From Pararoseomonas baculiformis (GTDB taxonomy: Bacteria; Pseudomonadota; Alphaproteobacteria; Acetobacterales; Acetobacteraceae), in the NCBI RefSeq assembly GCF_017813395.1, contig NZ_JAGIZB010000030.1:1-38990 (forward strand): a stretch of DNA of 38,990 nucleotides. The letters are read 5' to 3'. Both the position numbers and the translations under genes were made by a program. Below the pieces are notes generated by a model, which was given only the letters and a program-made list of their open reading frames with translations, was not told the DNA's origin and made no database searches. Numbering within the stretch: the first letter of the stretch is position 1; each line of letters opens with the position of its first letter. Below, in pieces: positions 16,061-24,417 of this stretch.

Positions 16061-17572
16061 TCAGCCCCGCAGCCGCACACCCTGCAGGCGGATGAGCCCA
16101 TCCGGAACGGGCTTCAGCCCCTCCAACCGCGAGGAGGCCCCGTGGAGGATGCGGGAGTGCCACAGGTAGATATAGGGCCGGTCCGCCAGCAGCACGCGCA
16201 TGGCCCGTTCATAGGCGGCGGCGCGCTGCGCCGGATCGACGCTGCTGCGCCCTTCCCGCAACGCCGCATCCGCCTGCTGCGAGCAGTACTTCCCGCCATT
16301 CAGGCTCTCTCCGCAGGCATTGAAGCCCCAGAGATTGCCGTCCAGGTCCAGCCGGCCGGACCAGGCGATCAGCAGGCTCTCGAAATCCCCTGACGTCCAT
16401 TGCCGCAGTAGCGTCGCCGTCTCGATCACCTGCAACTCCACATCGATCCCGGCCTCGGCGGCCATGGCCTGGATGATCTCGGCGGCCTGGCTGTACTCGC
16501 TGGTGTTGGGGACGGACATGCGCATCTTCACCCGGTCGGTGAAGCCGGCCTCGCGCAGCAGGGCGCGGGCGCGGGCAAGGTCCCGCCCCGGCACGGGCAG
16601 CGACTTCACGTAGTTCGGGCTGCTGGGCGAGACAGACTGGTTCCCCGGCAGGTACTGGCCGTCAAACGCCACCTGCACCAGCGCGGCACGGTCGATCGCC
16701 AGCTCCAGCGCCTCCCGCACGCGCCTGTCGCGGCCCAGCGGGGTTTCCGCGCGCGGGCCATTGGCGACATTCACGGCGATGTAGACGCTGTTGAGGCTCG
16801 GCACGCTGGCGATCTGCACGCGGCGATCGGCGCGCAGCTCCGGCAGGTCGGTCGCGGCCACGCGCTCGGCCAGCTCGATGGTGCCGGAGCGGAGATTGGC
16901 GGACATCACCGTGCTGTCCGTGATCGGGCGATAGACCACCCGGTCGAAATGGATGCGGCCGGCATCCCAGTATTCGGGGAAGCGCTCCAGCTCGATGCGG
17001 TCCTGCGCCACGCGGCGGGTGAAGCGGAAGGGGCCGGCGCAAGCCGGCTCGCGCGCGAAATCCTGGTTCACCCGCCCGGCGGCGCGCGGGGAGACGATCA
17101 TGCCCGCGCGGTCCGAAAGCGCGGCCAGAAGCGGGGCGAAAGGCTGCTCCAGCCGGATCGTCACCTCCAGCGGGCCGGTCGCCACCACCTCCTTCACCGG
17201 CCCCATCTCGCCCCGGCGGGTGGAGCCGGGGGTTTCCAGGTGGCGGCGCAGCCCGGTGACCACGGCCTCCGCATCCATGGCGGCCCCATCATGGAAGCGG
17301 ACATCCGGCCGCAGGGTGAGGACGAGGCGGCGCCCCTCATCCTCCCACCGCCACGCGGTGGCGAGCTGGGGCACGAGGCGAAGATCCGCATCCACCTCGA
17401 TCAGCTTGTCGCACATGGCGGCGAAGACCTGCCGCGCGGCGAGGCTGCGGGAAAGGGTGGGGTCCAGCACGTCCGGATCGCTGACGATGCCCACGCGCAG
17501 TGTCTGGGCCGTTGCGGCACCGGCCCACAGGCCGGCGAAGAGGCCGAGAAGGGCAAGGCGGCTCCGGCGCAT
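16061..17572 (-). CDS. ABC transporter substrate-binding protein, peptide/nickel (SBP_bac_5) family
   Basis: The product is a periplasmic solute receptor of 503 residues. It has a Sec signal peptide (MRRSRLALLGLFAGLWAGAA, cleavage near ATAQ) followed by a DppA/OppA-type fold: VGIVSDPDVLDPTLSR near the start, LVPQLATAWRWEDEG and TLRPDVRFHDGA in the first lobe, and IAVNVANGP and ALELAIDRAALVQ in the second. Such proteins bind peptides, opines, glutathione, sugars or metals. No permease or ATPase gene lies next to it, so it is an orphan that must dock with a transporter encoded elsewhere. It diverges from an aminotransferase gene; import of an amino-containing substrate that the enzyme then processes is possible. 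Confidence 0.9.
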   Translation of the reverse strand: MRRSRLALLGLFAGLWAGAATAQTLRVGIVSDPDVLDPTLSRSLAARQVFAAMCDKLIEVDADLRLVPQLATAWRWEDEGRRLVLTLRPDVRFHDGAAMDAEAVVTGLRRHLETPGSTRRGEMGPVKEVVATGPLEVTIRLEQPFAPLLAALSDRAGMIVSPRAAGRVNQDFAREPACAGPFRFTRRVAQDRIELERFPEYWDAGRIHFDRVVYRPITDSTVMSANLRSGTIELAERVAATDLPELRADRRVQIASVPSLNSVYIAVNVANGPRAETPLGRDRRVREALELAIDRAALVQVAFDGQYLPGNQSVSPSSPNYVKSLPVPGRDLARARALLREAGFTDRVKMRMSVPNTSEYSQAAEIIQAMAAEAGIDVELQVIETATLLRQWTSGDFESLLIAWSGRLDLDGNLWGFNACGESLNGGKYCSQQADAALREGRSSVDPAQRAAAYERAMRVLLADRPYIYLWHSRILHGASSRLEGLKPVPDGLIRLQGVRLRG

Positions 17573-17616
17573 GCGACGTCTCCCATGTCGTTGCCGCGAG
17601 CCTGCCGCCCTGGATA

Positions 17617-17626
17617 TGATATATCA
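17617..17626. promoter_or_regulatory. Palindromic AT-rich site between divergent genes
   Basis: TGATATATCA is a perfect 10-bp palindrome set in a locally AT-rich stretch (GGATATGATATATCAATAG), 45 bases upstream of the substrate-binding-protein start. It stands out in very GC-rich surroundings. It could be the -10 region of that gene or an operator; TGATATATCA-like dyads are known for some GntR-family repressors. No such regulator is encoded nearby. Confidence 0.4.
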
Positions 17627-17785
17627 ATAGGGATCTGAAACGCCGGCCGCGGCGCAAGATCCCGCCACCCCGCCCGTATCCCCCTTTCCCCACCGGGGCG
17701 GGCGGGGCAGAAGCATCCGCCCGCCTGGCGCTGCCATCCGCCCTCATGGCCCCGGCGCAACGACCCCGAAGGATCCCGCTTCCGC

Positions 17786-18979
17786 ATGAGCGCCGCTTCC
17801 AGCCCCGTCCTCGATCTCGCGGAGACCCTGCCCGACCATATCCGGTCCGTCGGCACCAGCCAGATCGGCCTTGTCGCCGATCGCGGGCGGGATGACCCGG
17901 ATGTGGTGAAGCTGTGGATCGGCGAAGGGGACCTGCCCACCCCCGACTTCGTGGTGGAGGCCGCGCACCAGGCCATGCTGGCGGGCGAGACCCGCTACAC
18001 CTATTCCCGCGGCATCCCCCGCCTGCACCAGGCGCTGAGCGACTATCACCGCCGCCACTGGAACGTGGAGGTGGCGCCGGAGCGCTTCGCCATCACCGCT
18101 GGCGGCATGAATGCCATCATGCAGGCCTGCCAGGCCCTGCTGCAGCCGGGCGAGGAGGTGGTCATCCCCACCCCCAACTGGCCGAACCTGGCGGAGGCCG
18201 TGCGCGTGACCGGCGGCGTGCCCGTGACCGTGCCCTACCGCCGCAGCGCGGATGGCCGCTTCAGCCTGCCCATCGAGGACATCGAGGCCGCCATCACCCC
18301 GCGCACCCGCGTGCTCGTGGTAAACTCCCCTTCCAACCCCACGGGCTGGGTGATGCCGCTGGGCGAGATGGAGGCGCTGCTGAAGCTGGCCCGCGCGCGT
18401 GACCTCTGGATCATCTCCGACGAGGTCTATGCCCACTTCACCTATGGCAACGCGATCGCGCCCTCCTTCCTGCAGCTCGCCACGCCGCGGGACCGGCTGA
18501 TCGTCACCAACACCTTTTCCAAGAACTGGGCGATGACGGGCTGGCGTGCCGGCTGGATCATCTACCCGGAGGGGCTTTCCGGCACCTTCGGCAAGCTGGG
18601 GCAGTACAACACCACCTCCATCCCCACCTTCATCCAGCACGCCTGCGTGGCGGCGCTGGAGGAAGGCGACAGCTTCATCCGCACCATGGTCGGGCGCTGC
18701 GCCGAAAGCCGCGCGATCATGGTGGACGGCCTGTCCCGCCTCAAGGGCGTGACCGTCTTCGCGCCCGAGGGGGCCTTCTACCTCATGGCGCGGGTGGAGA
18801 CGGGCGAGACGAGCCTGGACCTCGCCTTCCGCCTGCTGCGCGAGGCGAAGGTGGGCGTTGCCCCCGGCACCGCTTTCGGGCCGGAGGGCGAGGGCTTCAT
18901 CCGCATCTGCTTCGCCGTCAGCCCCGCCCTGGCGCGCGAGGCGGTCGCGCGGCTGACCCGGGTTCTCGGGGAGCGGTGA
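17786..18979 (+). CDS. Pyridoxal-phosphate aminotransferase, class I/II
   Basis: This 397-residue fold-type I aminotransferase carries the expected landmarks: WIGEGDLPTPDFV near residue 45, the Asn of NSPSNPTG (about 180-190), the Asp-Tyr pair in SDEVYAHF, and the PLP lysine Lys246 in TFSKNWAMTGWRAG. The C-terminal Arg (GFIRICFAVS) binds the substrate carboxylate. It is close to the aspartate/aromatic/alanine aminotransferase group, and the amino donor and acceptor cannot be fixed from sequence. It is divergent from the substrate-binding-protein gene, with a 213-bp spacer holding a palindrome. It is convergent with the Ldh-type gene, only 15 bp away. Confidence 0.9.
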   Translation: MSAASSPVLDLAETLPDHIRSVGTSQIGLVADRGRDDPDVVKLWIGEGDLPTPDFVVEAAHQAMLAGETRYTYSRGIPRLHQALSDYHRRHWNVEVAPERFAITAGGMNAIMQACQALLQPGEEVVIPTPNWPNLAEAVRVTGGVPVTVPYRRSADGRFSLPIEDIEAAITPRTRVLVVNSPSNPTGWVMPLGEMEALLKLARARDLWIISDEVYAHFTYGNAIAPSFLQLATPRDRLIVTNTFSKNWAMTGWRAGWIIYPEGLSGTFGKLGQYNTTSIPTFIQHACVAALEEGDSFIRTMVGRCAESRAIMVDGLSRLKGVTVFAPEGAFYLMARVETGETSLDLAFRLLREAKVGVAPGTAFGPEGEGFIRICFAVSPALAREAVARLTRVLGER

Positions 18980-18994
18980 GCGCCGGGGCCTCCC

Positions 18995-20047
18995 CTACGG
19001 GAGGCCCACCCCCAGCTTCGCCGCCCAGGGTGCCAGGGCATCCAGGATGCCGTCGCGCAGCATGACCCCGTCCCGCTCCGCCGCGGCACGACGCCGCAGC
19101 CCGGCCTCGCCCGGCAGGCGCACGGCGCCCTGGCCGGGGCGCGGCGGGCTGCTGCGGCAGTTGGCGGTGATGGCGCCGGCCTGGCGGTTGAAGGCATCCA
19201 GCCCCGCGAAGGCGGCGGGATCGAAGACCTGCAGGAAGACGGCGTTGGTCATGCCCTTCGGGCCATCGGCGCGGCCATGGCCGGAAAGACCCTGGCTCAG
19301 CGCCTCGGCGGTCAGGCCCCAGCCATAGCCCTTCTGCCCATGGTCCTGGCCGCCGGCCGGTAGCACCGTGCCGCCGCGCTGGAGAACGGTGGGATCGTCC
19401 GTCGCCTGGCCCTCCGCATCCATCAGCCAGGGCCGGGGATAGCGGCTTCCCTCCTTCGCCAGGCGCATCGCCATGTTGTTGGTGGTGATGGAGGCGCTGA
19501 CATCGATCATCACGGGATCGCCGCCTGTCGGAAAGCCGAAGGCGAAGGGCGCGGGGGACAGCGCCGCGCGCGTGCCGCCGAAGGGCGCCACCGTGGCCAC
19601 TCCCGGCGCGGAGGAATGGATGGAGAGCACCATGCCCCGTTCCGCCGCGCGTGGCAGATAGGCCGCGAGGCAGCCGATATGGTGGCTGTTGCCGATGGCC
19701 ACGGCACAAAGGCCATGGGCGGCCGCCCGTTCGATCGCCAACGCCATCGCGCGCAGCACCAGCCAGGGCCCCGGCAGGAGGCGCCCGTTCCAGGTGACGC
19801 AGGCGCCGCGATCATTGACGACCTCGGGCTCGCCTGTGGTTTTCATCGCCCCGGCCTCGATCGCGTCGAGGTAGCGCGGCGCCAGGGCGAGCCCATGCGT
19901 GTCATGGCCAAGCATGTCGGCCTCGACCAGGATATCGGCGACGGCCTGCGCCTTCTCCGCCTCCATCCCGGCCGCGCCGAACAGCGCCGCAGCGAAGCCG
20001 CGCAGGGACCCGGGATCGTGCCGGGCCGTGATCTCCGCCGCGCTCAT
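18995..20047 (-). CDS. Ldh2-family (malate/L-lactate-type) dehydrogenase
   Basis: The 350-residue protein belongs to the malate/L-lactate dehydrogenase (Ldh2, YlbC/YiaK) family, which is NAD(P)-dependent and has a fold distinct from classical lactate dehydrogenases. Visible motifs are ADMLGHDTHGLALAPRYLD near residue 45, GNSHHIGCLAAY with the catalytic His around 120-125, and TTNNMAMRLAKEGSRYPRP around 190. Substrates in the family include malate, lactate, ureidoglycolate, sulfolactate and 2,3-diketogulonate. As the last gene of an operon with two UxaA-type dehydratases (start overlapping the upstream stop by 4 bases), it probably oxidises or reduces the 2-oxo/2-hydroxy acid made or used by them. 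Confidence 0.9.
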   Translation of the reverse strand: MSAAEITARHDPGSLRGFAAALFGAAGMEAEKAQAVADILVEADMLGHDTHGLALAPRYLDAIEAGAMKTTGEPEVVNDRGACVTWNGRLLPGPWLVLRAMALAIERAAAHGLCAVAIGNSHHIGCLAAYLPRAAERGMVLSIHSSAPGVATVAPFGGTRAALSPAPFAFGFPTGGDPVMIDVSASITTNNMAMRLAKEGSRYPRPWLMDAEGQATDDPTVLQRGGTVLPAGGQDHGQKGYGWGLTAEALSQGLSGHGRADGPKGMTNAVFLQVFDPAAFAGLDAFNRQAGAITANCRSSPPRPGQGAVRLPGEAGLRRRAAAERDGVMLRDGILDALAPWAAKLGVGLP

Positions 20048-21588
20048 GCGAGCACCCCGATAATCCAGGGCACGAACTCGTTGGTGCCCAGCCCGTTCAG
20101 CTCGCTCCTGGTCCGCTCGCCCGAGGCGTGGCGGAGGAGCTGGCGGAAGATGCGCTCGCCCATCTCCTGCACGGTCGCCTCGCCATCAATGATGGTGCCG
20201 CAGTTGATGTCCATGTCGTCCACCATCCGCTCATACATCGGCGTGTTGGAGGCGAGCTTGATGGTGGGCGCGGGCAGCGAGCCGAAGCAGGAGCCGCGGC
20301 CGGTGGTGAACATCACCATATTGGCCCCGCCCGCGATCTGCCCGGTAGCCGAGGTCGGGTCGTAGCCCGGCGTATCCATAAAGACGAGGCCGCGCGCCGT
20401 CACGGGCTCGGCGTATTCATACACCTCCATCATCGGCGAGTTGCCGCCCTTCTTGGCGCCGCCGAGCGACTTCTCCAGCACATTGGCCAGCCCGCCCGCA
20501 TTGTTGCCGGGGCTGACACGGCCATTGATCTGGGTGTCGCGGCCCTTGTTGTAGTCGAGCCACCAGTTCATCCGGTCCACGAGCTTCTGCCCGACCTCGG
20601 GCGTGACGGCGCGGGCCGTCAGCGTGTGCTCGACACCGAAGATCTCGCTCGTCTCGCTCAGGATGGCGGTGCCGCCATGGCGCACCAGGATATCCATGGC
20701 CGCGCCCAGGGCGGGGTTGGCGGACAGGCCGGAAAAGCCATCCGAGCCGCCGCACTGCATGCCGATGACGAGATGCCCGGCCGAAACCGGCTCGCGTCGC
20801 ACATCATTGGCGGCCGGCAGCATCTCCTTCACCAGCGCGATCCCGGCCTCCACGGTGCGGCGCAGCCCGCCCGCCTCCCCGATCACGAGCGTGCGGAGCT
20901 TCGGCCCGACCTGAAGATCCTGCTCGCGCAGGAAATCCTCCAGATCGTTGCTCTCGCCGCCCGTTGCGATCACCAGGGCACCGGCGGTGTTCGGGTTGCG
21001 GATGGTTCCGGCAATGGTCCGGCGCAGCAGGGCCATGGGCTCGCCGCTGCGCTCCATCCCGTCGCCCTGCTCATGCACGAAGGGCGCGACGCCATCGACA
21101 TTCGGGAAATCGGCCAGCCGGTCCGGCGTGAACCAACCGGCGATCTTGCGCGCGGCCGTGCCGCCCGCATTGCCCAGCACGAAGACACCGACGTAATTCC
21201 GCGTCCCCACGCGGCCATCGGGGCGGCGGATGCCCTGGAAGGTGGCCCGCTCGGCCTCGGGCACATAATCGGTCGGCACGTAGTTCTTTGAGAAGGCGTA
21301 GTCCTTCTCCACATCGTCGAACAGGATGTTGTGGCTGTGCATCCAGGTGCCGGGCTGCAGGTCCTCGGAAGCGAAGCCGATCACCGTGTTGTACTTCTTC
21401 ACCGCCTCGCCCTTGGCGATGAAGCGGGCCGCGATCTTGTGGCCGGATGGCACGTCATGCAGCGTGACCGTGTTCTCGGCCGGAACCGGCGTGCCGGCGG
21501 GCACGGGCATACGCGCCACCACCACGTTGTCCGCCGGGTCCAGCCGGATGAAGGGGTTGAAGTTGGGGCGGGTGATATGGCCGTCCAT
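20044..21588 (-). CDS. UxaA-family (altronate/galactarate-type) dehydratase, copy 1
   Basis: This full-length UxaA/GarD-type hydro-lyase (514 aa) has an N-terminal SAF domain (about 14-100) and a large C-terminal dehydratase domain with RPDGRVGTRNYVGVFV, LVIGMQCGGSDGFSGLSANP and TTGRGSCFGSLPAPTIKLAS. These enzymes dehydrate sugar acids in an iron-dependent manner. Two cysteines that I remember as conserved are replaced: the GCGM motif reads GDGM (QGDGME) and the GCE motif reads GGE (ATGGESND). The neighbouring copy keeps both. Start at 21588 follows GGGGAGAG. The gene overlaps the Ldh2 gene downstream (ATGA) and follows copy 2 after 20 bp, so the three form one operon. The substrate is unknown; the sulfolactate lyase SuyAB is in the same superfamily. 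Confidence 0.88.
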   Translation of the reverse strand: MDGHITRPNFNPFIRLDPADNVVVARMPVPAGTPVPAENTVTLHDVPSGHKIAARFIAKGEAVKKYNTVIGFASEDLQPGTWMHSHNILFDDVEKDYAFSKNYVPTDYVPEAERATFQGIRRPDGRVGTRNYVGVFVLGNAGGTAARKIAGWFTPDRLADFPNVDGVAPFVHEQGDGMERSGEPMALLRRTIAGTIRNPNTAGALVIATGGESNDLEDFLREQDLQVGPKLRTLVIGEAGGLRRTVEAGIALVKEMLPAANDVRREPVSAGHLVIGMQCGGSDGFSGLSANPALGAAMDILVRHGGTAILSETSEIFGVEHTLTARAVTPEVGQKLVDRMNWWLDYNKGRDTQINGRVSPGNNAGGLANVLEKSLGGAKKGGNSPMMEVYEYAEPVTARGLVFMDTPGYDPTSATGQIAGGANMVMFTTGRGSCFGSLPAPTIKLASNTPMYERMVDDMDINCGTIIDGEATVQEMGERIFRQLLRHASGERTRSELNGLGTNEFVPWIIGVLA

Positions 21589-21608
21589 GGTGCTCTCTCC
21601 CCTCCCGC

Positions 21609-23132
21609 TCAGGCGAAGACGCCGATAGGCCAGGGAACGAACTCGCTCTCCCCCGCGCCCTCGATCTCGCCCTTGGTCTTCTCGCCGGATGCGTGGCGCA
21701 GCAGCGCGTCGAAGATGCGCCGTCCCATTTCCTCGACGCTCGCAGTGCCATCCAGCACCGGGCCGCAATCGAGGTCGATGTCATCCGCCATGCGCCGGTA
21801 GGTCTCACTATTGGAGGCGATCTTCAGCGTCGGCGCCGGCAGGGAGCCGAAGGGCGTGCCCCGGCCCGTGGTCATGGCGATCATCGTCGCGCCGCCCGCG
21901 ATCTGGCCGGTAACGGAGACCGGGTCGTAATCCGGCGTATCCATGAAGACCAGGCCTGGACCGGTGACGCGCTCCCCATAGCGGAACACGCCGGAGATCG
22001 GCGCGGTCCCGGCCTTCAGGGCACCGTCCAGCGATTTCTCCAGCACGCTGGCCAGCCCCGCCGCGGCATGGCCGCGATCCAGCACGCCGTTCAGCTGCGT
22101 GTCCTTGCCCCGGTTGTAGTCCCGCCACCAGTCCAGCCGGGCGCGCAGCGCCTCGGCCAGGGCCGGCGTGCCGGTGCGGGCGAGGAAGGCTTCCTCCATC
22201 ATCAGCACCTCCGGCGTTTCCGACAGGATGGCGGTGCCGCCCGCGCGGACCAGCAGGTCCACCGCCACGCCCAGGGCGGGATTGGCCGAGAGCCCGGTGA
22301 AGCCGTCCGGCGCGCCGCACTGCAGGCCCAAAACGAGATGCGATGCCGGAACCTCCTGCCGCCGCGCCGCATCGGCGGCGGGCAGCATGGATTCCACCAT
22401 GCCCTTCGCGGCCTCCACCGCCTTCCTCACGCCGCCGATATCCTGCAGCACCACGGTGTGCAGGCGGTCGCCCACCGCCAGCTTCTCCTGCTCCAGGAAG
22501 ACCTTGAGGTTGTTGCGCTCGCAGCCCAGCGCGACCACCACGGCGCCCGCGGTGTTGGGGTTGCGGATGAAGCCGGAGATGGTGCGGCGGAGCAGGTCCA
22601 TTGGCTCGCCGGTCATCTCCATGCCGCAGCCGATCTCATGGATATAGGGCACGACGCCATCGACATTCGGGAAGCGGGCGAGCCTTTCCTCGTCGAACCA
22701 GTCGGCGGCCTGGCGGGCGGCAGTGGCGCCGCAATTCCCCACCACGAAGACACCGATGATGTTGCGCGTGCCCACGCGCCCATCCTCCCGCACGAAGCCG
22801 CGGAAGGTGGCGCCTTCCGGCGCACCGGCTGTAGAGGGGGCCGTGGAGGGGACCGGAAGGGGCCGCAGGCCGCCGGGCAACGGGCGGGCGGGCAGCAGGT
22901 CGGTGGCGCGCAGGCGCTGGCCGGCGGCGATGGCGGCCGCGGCGATGCCGATGGGCAGCCCGCCGCGTAGCACCTCCTCCCCCGCCGCGATGGAGCGTGT
23001 GGCCAGCTTATGGCCGGCCGGCACCTCCTCGGCGGCGGTCACGCCCTCGGTGGGCAACCTCTCCCCGGCGGCCAGGGTGCGGCGGGCGACGACGAGGTTG
23101 TCGCGCGGATCCAGGCGGAGGACGGGGCTCAT
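21609..23132 (-). CDS. UxaA-family (altronate/galactarate-type) dehydratase, copy 2
   Basis: This is the first gene of the operon, a 507-residue paralog of the next gene with the same SAF plus dehydratase layout. Motifs are REDGRVGTRNIIGVFVVGN, the cysteine motifs IGCGME and ALGCERNN (both intact here), VLGLQCGAPDGFTGLSANPA and TTGRGTPFGSLPAPTLKIAS. Where the other copy has GGSDG, this one has GAPDG. The linker after the SAF domain is Pro/Ala-rich. Start at 23132 (MSPVLRLDP) matches the SAF beginning of copy 1; the upstream frame extension is not family-like. Control by the divergent LysR regulator is likely. Confidence 0.88.
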   Translation of the reverse strand: MSPVLRLDPRDNLVVARRTLAAGERLPTEGVTAAEEVPAGHKLATRSIAAGEEVLRGGLPIGIAAAAIAAGQRLRATDLLPARPLPGGLRPLPVPSTAPSTAGAPEGATFRGFVREDGRVGTRNIIGVFVVGNCGATAARQAADWFDEERLARFPNVDGVVPYIHEIGCGMEMTGEPMDLLRRTISGFIRNPNTAGAVVVALGCERNNLKVFLEQEKLAVGDRLHTVVLQDIGGVRKAVEAAKGMVESMLPAADAARRQEVPASHLVLGLQCGAPDGFTGLSANPALGVAVDLLVRAGGTAILSETPEVLMMEEAFLARTGTPALAEALRARLDWWRDYNRGKDTQLNGVLDRGHAAAGLASVLEKSLDGALKAGTAPISGVFRYGERVTGPGLVFMDTPDYDPVSVTGQIAGGATMIAMTTGRGTPFGSLPAPTLKIASNSETYRRMADDIDLDCGPVLDGTASVEEMGRRIFDALLRHASGEKTKGEIEGAGESEFVPWPIGVFA

Positions 23133-23299
23133 CGGGCGGCCTCCACGGCAGAACCGGGCGATGCGGCGCGGAACACGGGCTTGAGCACGGAACATTCCTC
23201 CCAGCGGCCCCTTCGGGCCTTTCCCTTTCAGGCTAGGCGAGGCCACGATGCAGGTCCAACATCAAGGTGGCATTTTAACGATACAAAAGCTGGATCGCC
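23133..23299. promoter_or_regulatory. Divergent control region of the UxaA operon and LysR gene
   Basis: This 167-bp spacer separates two divergent starts, the standard position for a LysR operator. The only AT-rich dyad is TTTTAACGATACAAAA (23273-23288), with four-base outer arms. It lies within 12 bases of the LysR start and could act in autoregulation. No clear T-N11-A box was otherwise identified. Confidence 0.4.
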
Positions 23300-24196
23300 G
23301 TGCTGGACCTCGCCCATCTCCGCTCCTTCGCCGCCCTGGCGGAGGAACTGCATTTCGGCCGCGCGGCACGGCGGCTGAACATGACCCAGCCCCCGCTCAG
23401 CCGGCAGATCCGGTTGCTGGAGGCGGAGCTCGGGGTCCGGCTTTTCGACCGGACCAGCCATTCCGTGGCGCTCACCCCGGCGGGCCACGCCTTTCTGCCG
23501 GAAGCACGCGCATTGCTGGGCGCCAGCGAGCAGGCCGTGCAGACCGCCCGCCGTGCGGCCCGGGCCACCGGCGGCGGTACCCTGACCGTCGGCTTCCTCG
23601 GTGCCTCCACCTATTGCTTCCTGCCGCGCCTGATCAGCCGCGCCAGGGCCGAGCTGCCGGAGACGGCGCTGGTGCTGAAGGAGATGCCGGGCGTGGCGCA
23701 GATCGAGGCGCTTGAGCTTGGCCGGATCGATATCGGCCTGGTCCGCCCGGTGCCGGAGCCTTTCGACGGCACCTCCTCCTGCGTGATGCGGGAGGGGCTC
23801 GCCCTGGCCCTGCCGCAGGGGCACAAGCTCGCCAGCCGGCGGCGCCCCAGCCTGCAGGAACTGGATGGCGAGCCCTTCATCATGTTCTCGCAGGATGGAC
23901 CCTACATGCAGTCCCTCCTGTCCGATGCCTTCCGCGCGGCGGGGGTGCGGCCGCGCGTGGTGCAGGCCGTTTCGCAGTCGCAGACCATCCTGTCCCTCGT
24001 CAGCACCGGCATGGGCGTGGCCATCGTGCCGGAGGAGGTGCGCCATGCCTGCTTCGACAGCGTGGTCCTGCGCCCCATCGCCATGACCCCGGGGCTGGTT
24101 GTGGAGCTTCACGCGGTGTGGCGGCCCGAGAACCGCAACCCCGCCCTGGGGCCGTTCCGGGAGCTTCTGCACCGCGTCATGCCAGCCCGGCCATGA
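23300..24196 (+). CDS. LysR-type transcriptional regulator
   Basis: The 298-residue protein has the standard LysR plan. The winged helix-turn-helix is at residues 1-60 (LRSFAALAEELHFGRAARRL, then MTQPPLSRQIRLLE), and the effector-binding domain at about 90-295 (LTVGFLGASTYCFLPRLI; VSTGMGVAIVPEEV). The start is GTG. It is divergent from two UxaA-type dehydratase genes and an Ldh2 gene, so it most likely controls that operon in response to a sugar acid or hydroxy acid, probably the pathway substrate. A 221-bp spacer with no recognised gene separates it from hpnA, and it is unlikely to belong to the hopanoid operon. Confidence 0.92.
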   Translation: MLDLAHLRSFAALAEELHFGRAARRLNMTQPPLSRQIRLLEAELGVRLFDRTSHSVALTPAGHAFLPEARALLGASEQAVQTARRAARATGGGTLTVGFLGASTYCFLPRLISRARAELPETALVLKEMPGVAQIEALELGRIDIGLVRPVPEPFDGTSSCVMREGLALALPQGHKLASRRRPSLQELDGEPFIMFSQDGPYMQSLLSDAFRAAGVRPRVVQAVSQSQTILSLVSTGMGVAIVPEEVRHACFDSVVLRPIAMTPGLVVELHAVWRPENRNPALGPFRELLHRVMPARP

Positions 24197-24417
24197 AGGC
24201 CATAAGGTTCCGCCGCGCGGCCGGCACGGGGCCGTGCAAATTGCGGAAAGCGGGGTACCTGGCCTAGTGTCGGGCTGCCCCGGCGGGCGTCCTGGCCGGG
24301 ACCGGATGCTCACAGGAATGGGAGTGGGACATTCTCCAGGCTGGCTCGACGACCACCCCTCCCGACCCCGCCGAAGCCGGCTCGGCGGCCCTCACGCCGC
24401 TCCGTCCGGGTGACCTC

